Of a stretch of DNA of 30,001 nucleotides, positions 9,348 to 15,759 are shown one piece after another. The DNA is taken from positions 1-30,001 of IMG/VR virus record IMGVR_UViG_3300004461_000237. The stretch is one strand, 5' to 3'. Made by a program: the position numbers and the translations under genes. The notes beneath the pieces were generated by a model. That model saw only the letters and a list, made by a program, of their open reading frames with translations, had not been told where the DNA came from and did no database searches. The stretch comes from a virus. Within the stretch, counting starts at the first letter, position 1. Every line of letters begins with the position of its first letter.

Positions 9348-9348
9348 C

Positions 9349-9585
9349 ATGCAAAAGATTTTTAACACGCTTGCCGTCTTGTCGTTTGCGGTGTCTGGAG
9401 CGTTAGCCGGTGGCAGCTATTACGCTTTCAGCAAGTTGCCAGAATTGAAACAACAGGCAATAGATGAAGCTAAAGCTCTTGTCGGTGAGTTAGTTTCTGG
9501 AGCGGTGACAGATGCAATGCCCAGTCAGGTCAAAGAACTGATTCCGGTGTTGCCAACTGAAACCGGTCCTGCTTTGCCTTTTTGA
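9349..9585 (+). CDS. Small membrane-anchored or secreted protein
   Basis: 78 residues. An N-terminal hydrophobic helix (IFNTLAVLSFAVSGALAGGS) could be an uncleaved anchor or a signal peptide, followed by a helical, mildly acidic domain (LPELKQQAIDEAKALVGELV). The ATG lies directly behind a terminator whose 3' arm supplies the ribosome site, so its expression may depend on read-through. Position near the lysis genes makes a lysis-accessory role possible, but nothing in the sequence proves it. Confidence 0.65.
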   Translation: MQKIFNTLAVLSFAVSGALAGGSYYAFSKLPELKQQAIDEAKALVGELVSGAVTDAMPSQVKELIPVLPTETGPALPF

Positions 9586-9815
9586 TGTCAGATCTGATCA
9601 ATTCGCCAGACCACTACAACCAGGGTCGTGTTGAAGTTATTGAGGTAATTGAAGATGCCGTTCAGGATGCTGACGACGTTGTGAGCGGTTATTTACTGGG
9701 CCAAACGCTCAAGTATCTGCTGAGGATGTGGCACAAGGGGGATGCGCTCCAGGATGCAGGAAAGGCTTCTTGGTATTTGGATCGGTTGATCGCTAGGTTG
9801 CAAGGCAATGCCTGA
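9585..9815 (+). CDS. DUF3310-family small protein
   Basis: The sequence SPDHYNQGRVEVIEVIEDAV, then YLLGQTLKYLLRMWHKGDAL and KASWYLDRLIARL matches the DUF3310 pattern (HY...G.EVI..I, YL.G...KY..R...KG, KA.WYL..LI) common in phages. The domain is a small helical protein of unknown function, sometimes near nucleotide-metabolism genes. The ATG overlaps the upstream stop (TGATG); a TTG three bases earlier is the alternative start. The last eight bases overlap the next gene. Confidence 0.8.
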   Translation: MSDLINSPDHYNQGRVEVIEVIEDAVQDADDVVSGYLLGQTLKYLLRMWHKGDALQDAGKASWYLDRLIARLQGNA

Positions 9816-10431
9816 AATTCGCACTATTGGGATCAATGAGGTTTCTGGATGGTGGTCGGATATTCCAGCGCCTTTGTCTATGCCAACCGCCCCACCGGTA
9901 ACGGTGAATATTGGTGTGCCGATTATCGACCTGCCCAGTTTCAACGCACTGGATTACAGGCCAGAAAAACTAATTGCCGATCCGGTAGCTCCAATCCCGA
10001 GCCCTCCTGCGCCTGAAACACCAGAGCTGCCAGCGGCAGCTGCGTTGAGTCTTCCCGAGGAAAAGACGGCAATTGACAAGGATCCGAGGTGTCCTCCTCT
10101 TAGAGCCAGAGAGGTTGGTACGGTTATTCAAGGCGGGAAAGAAGTAATTTCGGGCTATGAGATTCAGGACGGTAAGTGCGTCGTCCTATATGAATCGATT
10201 CCATTGCCTGAACAAGTTATAGCAGCTGTTCCATCGCTGCCTCAAGTGACGACTGTTGGGGTTACTGCTGTCGTTGGTGTTTCAGCTGGTCTCGCCACGC
10301 CGCTTCTTCTTAAAACAATAAAACCTATTATCAAAAAAACTTTAAGCAGAGTGCAAAAAGCTTTAGGTCATATTGATGCGCCTTTATCTGTTAGCGAGAG
10401 GAGGGCTGCTCAAAGGTTGCTACGGGAATAG
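9808..10431 (+). CDS. Proline-rich protein with one membrane segment
   Basis: 207 residues. A proline-rich stretch lies at about residues 60-90 (APIPSPPAPETPELP). A hydrophobic segment at about 145-167 (TTVGVTAVVGVSAGLATPLL) is followed by a basic tail (KTIKPIIKKTLSRVQKALGH), giving a likely single membrane pass with a positive cytoplasmic end. It overlaps the preceding gene by eight bases and its 3' end overlaps the convergent - strand gene by 41 bases. It may be a structural or lysis-accessory protein; not recognised. Confidence 0.65.
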   Translation: MPEIRTIGINEVSGWWSDIPAPLSMPTAPPVTVNIGVPIIDLPSFNALDYRPEKLIADPVAPIPSPPAPETPELPAAAALSLPEEKTAIDKDPRCPPLRAREVGTVIQGGKEVISGYEIQDGKCVVLYESIPLPEQVIAAVPSLPQVTTVGVTAVVGVSAGLATPLLLKTIKPIIKKTLSRVQKALGHIDAPLSVSERRAAQRLLRE

Positions 10432-11173
10432 CGTGCTTATGGGGCAAAATTTGTCCAGGTTTAGGCGTAATTATCACGTCAGCGCAAACCCTGTAATAGG
10501 GTGATTTTGGATGAAAACTAATACCTTTTAGCTTTAATTCTCCACAATTTTTTAATCTAGCAATTTCGTATTCTAACCTTCTAGTTTCAATGTTTTGCTG
10601 ATTGAGCTTAATATTAGTGTCTGCCATTTGTTTGCAACGTGCTTGCAAGCCACCGTCTAAAGGTACGGTTAATTGCATCGAAAGTCCGCCGCTCCAGTTG
10701 TGCGAATCTTTCTGGCCCGTTCTTGTTGGCATTGAGTAAAGGATGGATCCCGGATTATCGAGTATCCCATTATCATCCAGATCAGAAATATCGTATACAG
10801 GGTCATCGTAATAGCTCTCAAACGGCAACTGCCAAGATTTGGACCTGTTGACATACGGGGTGACTGTCAATGTTGGGCCTTGGCATTGAATGCCATTGCC
10901 GTAAGAGTTGGTTAGATGCTGTGACGGTGCAATCATTACCGCCTGATTCGTGACACTTCCTGAGCTGGTTGCTGTTGGAGCGGCAGTAGCTGAAACCCCA
11001 CCAATGGTGTTGGCATTCGCCGGAGCTGCTAGGGCTATTGCGAAAAAGTAGAGATAGTGTCGGTTATTTGATTTATTTCGGTGACGCGCTGAATTGTAGT
11101 TACGTTTGAAAGTCCTGGGCCAGAGTAAGTCTCGACAAGCTGAAAGGACTGACCTGGGTTGGTGATCTGCCAT
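10391..11173 (-). CDS. Secreted protein with C-terminal helical/Cys domain; start unresolved
   Basis: A signal-peptide-like segment (YLYFFAIALAAPANANTIGG, cleavage after ANA) begins near 11050, yet no ATG, GTG or TTG lies just upstream in frame. The nearest canonical start is ATG 11173, 139 bases inside the preceding gene. The mature part has a beta-rich domain, GGLSMQLTVPLDGGLQARC, a helical segment, then LKNCGELKLKG and YYRVCADVIITP with paired cysteines. From memory, similar PLDGG...RC proteins occur in marine picocyanobacteria and their phages. Either a non-canonical start, a -1 frameshift from the upstream gene or a sequence error explains the N-terminus. It is the last gene of a four-gene leftward set. 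Confidence 0.65.
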   Translation of the reverse strand: MADHQPRSVLSACRDLLWPRTFKRNYNSARHRNKSNNRHYLYFFAIALAAPANANTIGGVSATAAPTATSSGSVTNQAVMIAPSQHLTNSYGNGIQCQGPTLTVTPYVNRSKSWQLPFESYYDDPVYDISDLDDNGILDNPGSILYSMPTRTGQKDSHNWSGGLSMQLTVPLDGGLQARCKQMADTNIKLNQQNIETRRLEYEIARLKNCGELKLKGISFHPKSPYYRVCADVIITPKPGQILPHKHAIPVATFEQPSSR

Positions 11174-11460
11174 TCTGGCTTGTTTCGCACGTTTAGAGCT
11201 GACCATGAATTGAGATTTGTAGTGCCTGGGGTGAGACTTGCGCCGTCAACTGGCTCAATGTTGACGCCACTGACTGAGTATTGCCAGCCAGTCTCGTAAG
11301 ATTCGCTGACAATTGTTTCGGTAACGTTGCTGGTTGTTTCTGTATGTGTAGTCATAGAGCCAGTTGAGAAATTGGGCACAACTGGCACTCCTTTTGCGGC
11401 TGGTGCAAAACCTATGCCATTTGCGGCTAGGCTAAAAAACAACATGAGCAGGAACTTCAT
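11035..11460 (-). CDS. Secreted beta-rich protein
   Basis: 141 residues with a signal peptide (MKFLLMLFFSLAANGIGFAP) and a Thr/Ser-rich beta domain (MTTHTETTSNVTETIVSESY, SGVNIEPVDGASLTPGT). Its start shares one base with the upstream stop and its 3' end overlaps the next ORF, so the cluster looks translationally coupled. There are no cysteines or catalytic motifs in the mature part. Similar three-gene sets of exported beta proteins occur, from memory, in several marine cyanophages. Function is unknown; an envelope or virion-surface role is possible. Confidence 0.7.
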   Translation of the reverse strand: MKFLLMLFFSLAANGIGFAPAAKGVPVVPNFSTGSMTTHTETTSNVTETIVSESYETGWQYSVSGVNIEPVDGASLTPGTTNLNSWSALNVRNKPEWQITNPGQSFQLVETYSGPGLSNVTTIQRVTEINQITDTISTFSQ

Positions 11461-11948
11461 TAGTCGATGCTCAATTCAGTAATAATTTGACCGATTGCCG
11501 ATGTTCCTGCCCCGCCTGCGGTCAAGGTCAATCCGTTATCGGAAGCAACGGTTCCGGCCAGCGAGCCAGCAACACCGCCGGAAGTTGTCGTTGTCCGACC
11601 AAGTGTGGGAAGTGTTGGGACTATTCCAGTTGATACAGAGCTTCCAGAGAGGCTGGCGTCGCCTTCTAGAAATGATTCACTAAAGGAAAAAGCATTTCCA
11701 GAGGTTGTAACGCTGTAGTCGGCAGCGGTGTAACCAACAGCTGAACCAGCAGTAAGAGCATCTAGTCCGCCCGCTGTGTCGAGCGTGATGTTTGAGCCTG
11801 AGACGGCGTAACTGCTGCCAACACGCTCAGCGATAGAACCAGCCCCGTCAACTTGGAGCTGAACAGAACTCTGAATCCTATGTGTCATGTCAGCATGAGC
11901 GGCTGAAGAGGAGAGCAACGTAATGGCTAAGAAAGCAAACCGTTTCAT
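11460..11948 (-). CDS. Secreted repetitive beta protein
   Basis: 162 residues. The signal peptide (MKRFAFLAITLLSSSAAHAD) is cleaved probably after AHA. The mature protein opens with MTHRIQSSVQLQVDGAGSIA and is rich in Gly, Ser and Thr, with short beta repeats (NITLDTAGGLDALTAGSAV, TVASDNGLTLTAGGAGTSA). It overlaps the upstream membrane-protein gene by four bases (ATGA) and abuts the next gene. The composition suggests an extracellular or periplasmic structural protein rather than an enzyme. Unrecognised beyond resemblance to cyanophage proteins. Confidence 0.75.
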   Translation of the reverse strand: MKRFAFLAITLLSSSAAHADMTHRIQSSVQLQVDGAGSIAERVGSSYAVSGSNITLDTAGGLDALTAGSAVGYTAADYSVTTSGNAFSFSESFLEGDASLSGSSVSTGIVPTLPTLGRTTTTSGGVAGSLAGTVASDNGLTLTAGGAGTSAIGQIITELSID

Positions 11949-12205
11949 TTTGGTAAGGAGCCGGATGGCTCAATTTTAGGGGGCTGCTTCTTCTGTTGAT
12001 TAGCGGCTTTTCGTTCAATACCAAAGGATGCCATTGCTCCAGTAAGCAAGCTTGCTACAAACGTGTTGTCCATTTTCATTTGAGGAAAGACTCCTAGATA
12101 CGAAACGGTCAGCAACGTTGCGCTCCAGAAGAGCACAGCGCACTTAACTAGGTCAGCAACCGAGATGCCTTCTTTTTCGTCTTGATGTTCTTGTGGATCT
12201 GCCAT
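11945..12205 (-). CDS. Small two-helix membrane protein, holin candidate
   Basis: 86 residues: an acidic N-terminus (MADPQEHQDEKEGISVADLV), a first hydrophobic helix (AVLFWSATLLTVSYLGVF), a second weaker one (TFVASLLTGAMASFGI), and a basic proline-rich tail (RKAANQQKKQPPKIEPSGSL). Size, two helices and a charged tail fit a class II holin, and the peptidase gene lies about 600 bases away on the other strand. It is the first gene of the leftward set. Only 26 bases separate its start from the divergent gene at 12232, so promoter elements must extend into coding DNA. Confidence 0.6.
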   Translation of the reverse strand: MADPQEHQDEKEGISVADLVKCAVLFWSATLLTVSYLGVFPQMKMDNTFVASLLTGAMASFGIERKAANQQKKQPPKIEPSGSLPK

Positions 12206-12231
12206 GATTAGTCGAAGCGCCTGGTCGAGCG

Positions 12232-12483
12232 GTGGTCGAAGTTTTTGCTGCTGTAGCTGGGGCGCTCATCGGTGTTGGTGGTCTGTTAGTTGCAGGTGCT
12301 AACCGTCAGAACCAAACCGGTCGAGATTCGCTCGTAAGGCTGACCTCAGCTGTTGATAATTTAGCCACCAGGATGGACGTTCTACACACGGACCTAAGGC
12401 TGAGGGATCAGGAAATTTTTGCGAGGATTAGCGAGCTGGAACGGTCTGTTGCAAGACTTGAGGGCCATAGTGACCGGAACTAG
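12232..12483 (+). CDS. Membrane-anchored coiled-coil protein (GTG start)
   Basis: 83 residues. One N-terminal helix (VFAAVAGALIGVGGLLVAGA) is followed by a heptad-like coiled coil (SAVDNLATRMDVLHTDLRLR, ISELERSVARLEGH). The GTG is the first possible start after an upstream in-frame stop. This architecture suits an inner-membrane spanin or holin-like accessory. It leads the + strand lysis group that ends with the C39-like peptidase. Confidence 0.6.
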   Translation: MVEVFAAVAGALIGVGGLLVAGANRQNQTGRDSLVRLTSAVDNLATRMDVLHTDLRLRDQEIFARISELERSVARLEGHSDRN

Positions 12484-12486
12484 ACT

Positions 12487-12681
12487 GTGACCAATAGCGG
12501 AAAGCTCATGGTGTTTCTCGTTCGTCCGATCTTGTTTTCGTTTTTGAAGAGCAAGGCAGTTAAAAAACTGATTGTTGACCTGCTGTGGGCTTACGCCAAA
12601 ACAACGGATAACACTGTGGATGATCAGGTTGTTGTTTTTGTCGAGAAGAACCTGTTCCCTGAAGACAGGATTGAGAAATGA
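12487..12681 (+). CDS. Small basic/hydrophobic protein in the lysis cluster
   Basis: 64 residues with an N-terminal amphipathic or hydrophobic helix (LMVFLVRPILFSFLKSKAVK) followed by DLLWAYAKTTDNTVDDQVVV. The GTG start lies three bases after the upstream stop, and the stop overlaps the next ATG (ATGA). It may be membrane-associated. No family recognised. Confidence 0.6.
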   Translation: MTNSGKLMVFLVRPILFSFLKSKAVKKLIVDLLWAYAKTTDNTVDDQVVVFVEKNLFPEDRIEK

Positions 12682-12836
12682 AAACTGACCCTGCTTGGGT
12701 CTTGATCAGCGGGTTCTTTATTCTTGGAACCTTAGTAGCCGTCGTTATTGGAGGCGGTGGTTTTTTGTTCCTGAGTGGTTTTCACGCAGGAGCCTTGTCT
12801 AGACCTGAATGCCCTAAACCGGCATTGGGGAAATGA
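12678..12836 (+). CDS. 52-residue single-pass membrane peptide
   Basis: ATG at 12678 overlaps the upstream stop and its own stop overlaps the next ATG, both as ATGA, so it sits in a coupled chain. The peptide has one long hydrophobic segment (LISGFFILGTLVAVVIGGGG then FLFLSGF) and a short C-terminal tail with one cysteine (RPECPKPALGK). A membrane peptide directly before a peptidase gene suggests a lysis-accessory or holin-like role, by position only. Confidence 0.6.
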   Translation: MKTDPAWVLISGFFILGTLVAVVIGGGGFLFLSGFHAGALSRPECPKPALGK

Positions 12837-13543
12837 ATCGTTTTTCTTTCTTAGTGCTTAGTCTTCTTCCTTTTTTTAGTCACTTTCGCGGAACCCCGCA
12901 CCAGCTAGCAGCAATTTCCGAGCTAGAGGATTCTTTGCCTGAAGAGCTGCTGAGAGAGGATGCTGCTTGGTTTGAGGCTTGGAAAGCTAGTGGGATAGCG
13001 CAGCAAACCCATGTGCCTTATTTTCACCAATTAGATAACAAATCCGGCAGGGGTTACAGGGAATGTTTTAGCTCTTCTGCTGCGATGGTTGCCGCCTTTT
13101 ACGGAAAGGTGAAGACTGATGATGAATACAACAGGATTAGGGAACGGTTTGGCGATACAACAAGCATTGACGCTCAAGTTCGTGCATTGAGATCTCTGGG
13201 CTTACATGCTGAATTTAGGCAGGACGGTGATGGGAGCCTGGTTGAAGCTGAGTTAGCAGCAGGTCGTCCGGTTGCTGTTGGTTGGCTTCATCACGGTGAT
13301 ATGAGCAGAGGCGAACCACCAATATGTGACAGCTACGGCTGTGGTCATTGGAGCGTCATTGTTGGCTTTGATAAGGATGATTGGATCATGCACGACCCAA
13401 GAGGCTTGCCAGATATTGAACGCGGAGGTCACTCAGGTCGTTATGGCGGAAACAACGCAAAAGTTTCACGTCAAGCATTCCAGCAAAGATGGGAAGTTGA
13501 GGGCTCTGGAACGGGCTGGGTGATATTGGTTGACGATGAGTAA
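12833..13543 (+). CDS. C39-like cysteine peptidase, possible endolysin
   Basis: 236 residues. An N-terminal hydrophobic segment (FSFLVLSLLPFFSHF) may be a signal-anchor. From residue 61 the pattern fits peptidase_C39-like domains: VPYFHQLDN, catalytic Cys78 in RECFSSSAAM, His172 in CGHWSVIVGF and Asp188 in HDPRG. Such domains cleave peptide bonds; in phages they occur as lysis or virion enzymes. Its place at the end of a chain of small membrane proteins supports a role in peptidoglycan-peptide cleavage at lysis. An alternative is processing or maturation of a phage protein. No separate muramidase is seen in the window. Confidence 0.8.
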   Translation: MNRFSFLVLSLLPFFSHFRGTPHQLAAISELEDSLPEELLREDAAWFEAWKASGIAQQTHVPYFHQLDNKSGRGYRECFSSSAAMVAAFYGKVKTDDEYNRIRERFGDTTSIDAQVRALRSLGLHAEFRQDGDGSLVEAELAAGRPVAVGWLHHGDMSRGEPPICDSYGCGHWSVIVGFDKDDWIMHDPRGLPDIERGGHSGRYGGNNAKVSRQAFQQRWEVEGSGTGWVILVDDE

Positions 13544-13565
13544 GCTGACGTTTTAATTGACTTGT

Positions 13566-14087
13566 ATGGCGGTTCTGTGCGATCACGAAATCCGGGCCTT
13601 GTGCGATAGCCATCAAATGGTTTGGCCTTTCGTTCCAGAACTATTAAATCCAGCAAGCTTGGATCTTCGCTTAGGTCATCGGTTGATGATTGAGGTGAGC
13701 GATAAGCGTGAGTTGATCGATATTGATATATCAGACCGAACGGAGGAGGATCCTTACTATTTAGCTCCTAGTGAGTTTGTACTAGCGGAGACCGTTGAGA
13801 CGTTTAATCTGCCTGACGATATTTCGGCTCAGTTCGTTTTGAAGTCAAGCCGTGCAAGGACGGGGCTAAATCATGCTCTTGCCGGTTGGTGCGATCCAGG
13901 TTGGCACGGAAGCAAGTTGACGCTGGAATTGACCAATGAGCGTCGTTATCACGGCTTGCATCTGTATCCCAATCTAAAGATTGGTCAGATGGTTTTCCAT
14001 CGCATGAGCGACGTTCCAGCCCTTAGTTATGCGGTGACAGGCAATTACAACAACCATTTACGGGTTATGCCGTCTGTTGCTGCCTGA
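13566..14087 (+). CDS. dcd: dCTP deaminase (Dcd/DUT superfamily)
   Basis: 173 residues from ATG 13566; the TTG at 13557 would add three. Family motifs are clear: LNPASLDLRLGHRL near residues 27-40, the active-site loop LKSSRARTGL (Ser94/95, Arg98), DPGWHGSKLTLELTN with the likely general-acid/base Glu121, and the GQMVFHRM strand. Dcd turns dCTP into dUTP and ammonia, feeding thymidylate synthesis through dUMP. Bifunctional dCTP deaminase-dUTPases exist and the sequence does not decide which this is. No dUTPase or thymidylate synthase is seen in the window. It sits between the lysis and replication blocks. Confidence 0.88.
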   Translation: MAVLCDHEIRALCDSHQMVWPFVPELLNPASLDLRLGHRLMIEVSDKRELIDIDISDRTEEDPYYLAPSEFVLAETVETFNLPDDISAQFVLKSSRARTGLNHALAGWCDPGWHGSKLTLELTNERRYHGLHLYPNLKIGQMVFHRMSDVPALSYAVTGNYNNHLRVMPSVAA

Positions 14088-14314
14088 TGGGCCTCTACTG
14101 GCTCTGGTCCTATTTGATCGCGTTCTGGTCAACTGTTGTCTTGAATTGCGCCAAACCGGTGAATTGGGAAAATTGCTGGCCACCGCAAGAGTGGCTAGTT
14201 CCTACGTTCCATGACTACATTCGGTCTAAGCGTCCTTATCACGAGGAGCGCAAAAAGCTGGAGAACGTTGATGGACGAGATGTCATGGATGATCGCAGAG
14301 TTGACGCTCCATGA
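14087..14314 (+). CDS. Small Trp-rich protein
   Basis: 75 residues with an aromatic, membrane-interfacial N-terminus (LYWLWSYLIAFWSTVVLNC) and a charged tail. The ATG overlaps the dCTP deaminase stop (TGATG), so it is coupled to it. The last 44 bases overlap the next gene in another frame. It probably has one membrane helix. No family recognised. Confidence 0.6.
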   Translation: MGLYWLWSYLIAFWSTVVLNCAKPVNWENCWPPQEWLVPTFHDYIRSKRPYHEERKKLENVDGRDVMDDRRVDAP

Positions 14315-14486
14315 AGAGCTAATGATGGAGCGGTCGGTTCGTTCTATTCACAACACTGAAGACCTTGAAGAAGTCCAAGGTTTATGTGCTTCTTTGGTGC
14401 GGCAGAACTGGCATCAGCGTAAATTGTTGTGCCAAGCGATCAGCAAGATTGCCGAGATGGATGCTCAATCAGTTTGTTTGGAGTGA
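14271..14486 (+). CDS. Small helical acidic protein
   Basis: 71 residues from ATG 14271, which has a GGAG site six bases upstream; this start is better supported than the further upstream ATG at 14211. The sequence is helical (MDEMSWMIAELTLHEELMME, DLEEVQGLCASLVRQNWHQR), with no known motif. It is the last gene of the rightward lysis/nucleotide block and overlaps the convergent gene's 3' end by 22 bases. Confidence 0.6.
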   Translation: MDEMSWMIAELTLHEELMMERSVRSIHNTEDLEEVQGLCASLVRQNWHQRKLLCQAISKIAEMDAQSVCLE

Positions 14487-14752
14487 TCGGACTTTTTTTC
14501 AAGTCTTTTTTTGAATTCACGCGCTCTGCCCTCCAGTCGAGCTTGAACAGCATCTTCCCAAACTAATTGGTCTGACTCAGCGGCTATTGCTTCTTCTTCT
14601 GGGAATTGAGACTTTAGCCATTTGTAAACAAGATTTCTAATAAACTCCGAAGGCTTTACGCCTTGCAGCTTTGCTTCTTCCAGGAGCAAGTTGCCGCGAT
14701 GTGGCTCCAAGAGTAGTTGTATGTAAATTCGGTTGCCGTGCTTTCCTGCCAT
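14465..14752 (-). CDS. Ribbon-helix-helix-like small protein
   Basis: 95 residues. The N-terminal half (GNRIYIQLLLEPHRGNLLLE then EAKLQGVKPSEFIRNLVYKW) has the strand-helix-helix pattern of CopG/Arc-type repressors, where the strand pairs in a dimer and inserts into DNA. The C-terminal half is a charged helix (VWEDAVQARLEGRAREFKKR). It is the distal gene of the leftward primase operon and could be a regulator of early genes. DNA binding is inferred. Confidence 0.65.
   Translation of the reverse strand: MAGKHGNRIYIQLLLEPHRGNLLLEEAKLQGVKPSEFIRNLVYKWLKSQFPEEEAIAAESDQLVWEDAVQARLEGRAREFKKRLEKKSDHSKQTD
14490..14512 (+). terminator. Weak candidate terminator for the rightward block
   Basis: GACTT (14490-14494) pairs with AAGTC (14501-14505) and is followed by seven T. 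The stem is only 5 bp and lies inside the 3' end of a convergent gene, but it is placed just after the last + strand stop. Confidence 0.35.
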
Positions 14753-14776
14753 TTTTAATCAGTTATTACAGAAATG

Positions 14777-14986
14777 TTACCATGTTACTGAGTCGTCAAC
14801 ATTCTTCTTCCAAGCTGTTGCCTGCGCTTTTCTGCTGTTGGAGCGTTGAACTTTGGAGCCGCTTCTGACTTGTCTGGCGCCCTCCAGGAACATTGCAGCG
14901 CGTTGTAGGTCAGCTGTTGTTGCTGTGCGAATTGCCTGATGTAGACGTTCCAAATTGATCTGCCTTCCTGTCTTGGGAACAGGCAT
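14777..14986 (-). CDS. Small basic helical protein
   Basis: 69 residues from MPVPKTGRQ (ATG 14986); an ATG at 15001 would add five residues. The protein is helical and basic (INLERLHQAIRTATTADLQR then RRSG-type basic tail KVQRSNSRKAQATAWKKN). It overlaps the 3' end of the upstream gene by 77 bases in a different frame. Unrecognised; possibly nucleic-acid binding by charge. Confidence 0.55.
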   Translation of the reverse strand: MPVPKTGRQINLERLHQAIRTATTADLQRAAMFLEGARQVRSGSKVQRSNSRKAQATAWKKNVDDSVTW

Positions 14987-15083
14987 AGTCCATCGCTCCA
15001 TTAAGCGTTGTATGACAAGTTAGTTCAGACTTGGAATCAATGACAACCCAACGGCCCAGCTTCTGAAAGATTTTGAACTTCAT
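14910..15083 (-). CDS. 57-residue protein coupled to upstream gene
   Basis: The ATG at 15083 overlaps the upstream stop as ATGA. The N-terminal 35 residues (MKFKIFQKLGRWVVIDSKSE, LTCHTTLNGAMDYACSQ) form a compact beta-beta-alpha pattern that looks like a real small domain. The Ser/Asn-rich tail is the part that overlaps the next gene. Function unknown. Confidence 0.55.
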   Translation of the reverse strand: MKFKIFQKLGRWVVIDSKSELTCHTTLNGAMDYACSQDRKADQFGTSTSGNSHSNNS

Positions 15084-15319
15084 TGGCTTTCTATTAATGC
15101 TGTTAGGACTGGGAATTTAGAGGTTGGATGAGCAGAAAGTATTGAGACATCAACGCCACATTCTAGGGCTGCTGTTATCTGCCCTTGAAAGTGGTTTATG
15201 TCTTCTTCGTAAATTACCTGCTCGACGCATAACACTTTTTCCTCTTGGTCATAACTTGTATATCTAGTTATGGCCAGAGGCAATGAGCTGTCATTACTTT
15301 GGCAATAGTAAACGTTCAC
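15080..15319 (-). CDS. Small hypothetical protein (GTG start)
   Basis: 79 residues from the GTG at 15319, four bases after the upstream stop; a longer ORF reaching 15484 would overlap the RHH gene and is rejected. The sequence (NVYYCQSNDSSLPLAITRYT, VLCVEQVIYEEDINHFQGQI) is mixed alpha/beta with no known motif. It is coupled to the next gene by ATGA. Part of the leftward replication operon. Confidence 0.55.
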   Translation of the reverse strand: MNVYYCQSNDSSLPLAITRYTSYDQEEKVLCVEQVIYEEDINHFQGQITAALECGVDVSILSAHPTSKFPVLTALIESQ

Positions 15320-15323
15320 TAGC

Positions 15324-15587
15324 TTATTGACTGGCTTCCAGTGACTTGAACTCGACAAGGCAGGCTGCGACGACGTTTTCAGCCTGACTTCTCGTAAGAA
15401 TGTTGCCAATCTTGCGACGAACCTTGCCAACAGTTTGATAAAAAACATCAGGGGTGATTGACGCACAGGAAGGAAGGTCGGCAAGCCTTTCGCGCATTAC
15501 ATCTGCACGGTTTAGTTTTCTAGCTTTAGCTTCTCTCTCAAGGCTTGCTATTAGAGAGTCTGATAGGCGGACTTTGATTTCTTTCAT
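15324..15587 (-). CDS. Ribbon-helix-helix-like DNA-binding protein
   Basis: 87 residues opening with MKEIKVRLSDSLIASLEREA then KARKLNRADVMRERLADLP, a close fit to the strand-helix-helix (CopG/Arc) pattern. The C-terminal part (YQTVGKVRRKIGNILTRSQA) adds a second helical domain. It overlaps the upstream gene by 50 bases. It is a candidate early regulator or plasmid-copy-control-like protein of the replication operon, and possibly the binder of the TGTCCCA cluster a few hundred bases upstream. That link is inference only. Confidence 0.7.
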   Translation of the reverse strand: MKEIKVRLSDSLIASLEREAKARKLNRADVMRERLADLPSCASITPDVFYQTVGKVRRKIGNILTRSQAENVVAACLVEFKSLEASQ

Positions 15588-15732
15588 TGGAAGATTTTAC
15601 TCTGCGCTTAGACGACTTGTGTGATTTACGAGACGGTTTGACATATGGGTCTTGAGCAATGGCTTTCAGTGTTTCAAGGTAGCCGGGTGGCTCGTCCACT
15701 CCACCAGCTTTAAGGATCTCAGTCCAATTCAT
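15538..15732 (-). CDS. Small basic protein downstream of primase
   Basis: 64 residues. The N-terminal helix (MNWTEILKAGGVDEPPGYLE then TLKAIAQDPY) is followed by a very basic low-complexity tail (KPSRKSHKSSKRRVKSSNER). A charged tail of this kind suggests nucleic-acid or protein binding. It overlaps the next RHH gene by 50 bases, and 92 bases separate it from the primase stop. Confidence 0.55.
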   Translation of the reverse strand: MNWTEILKAGGVDEPPGYLETLKAIAQDPYVKPSRKSHKSSKRRVKSSNERNQSPPIRLSNSKP

Positions 15733-15759
15733 GCTTCACGCGCGTATAGATGCCGTATA

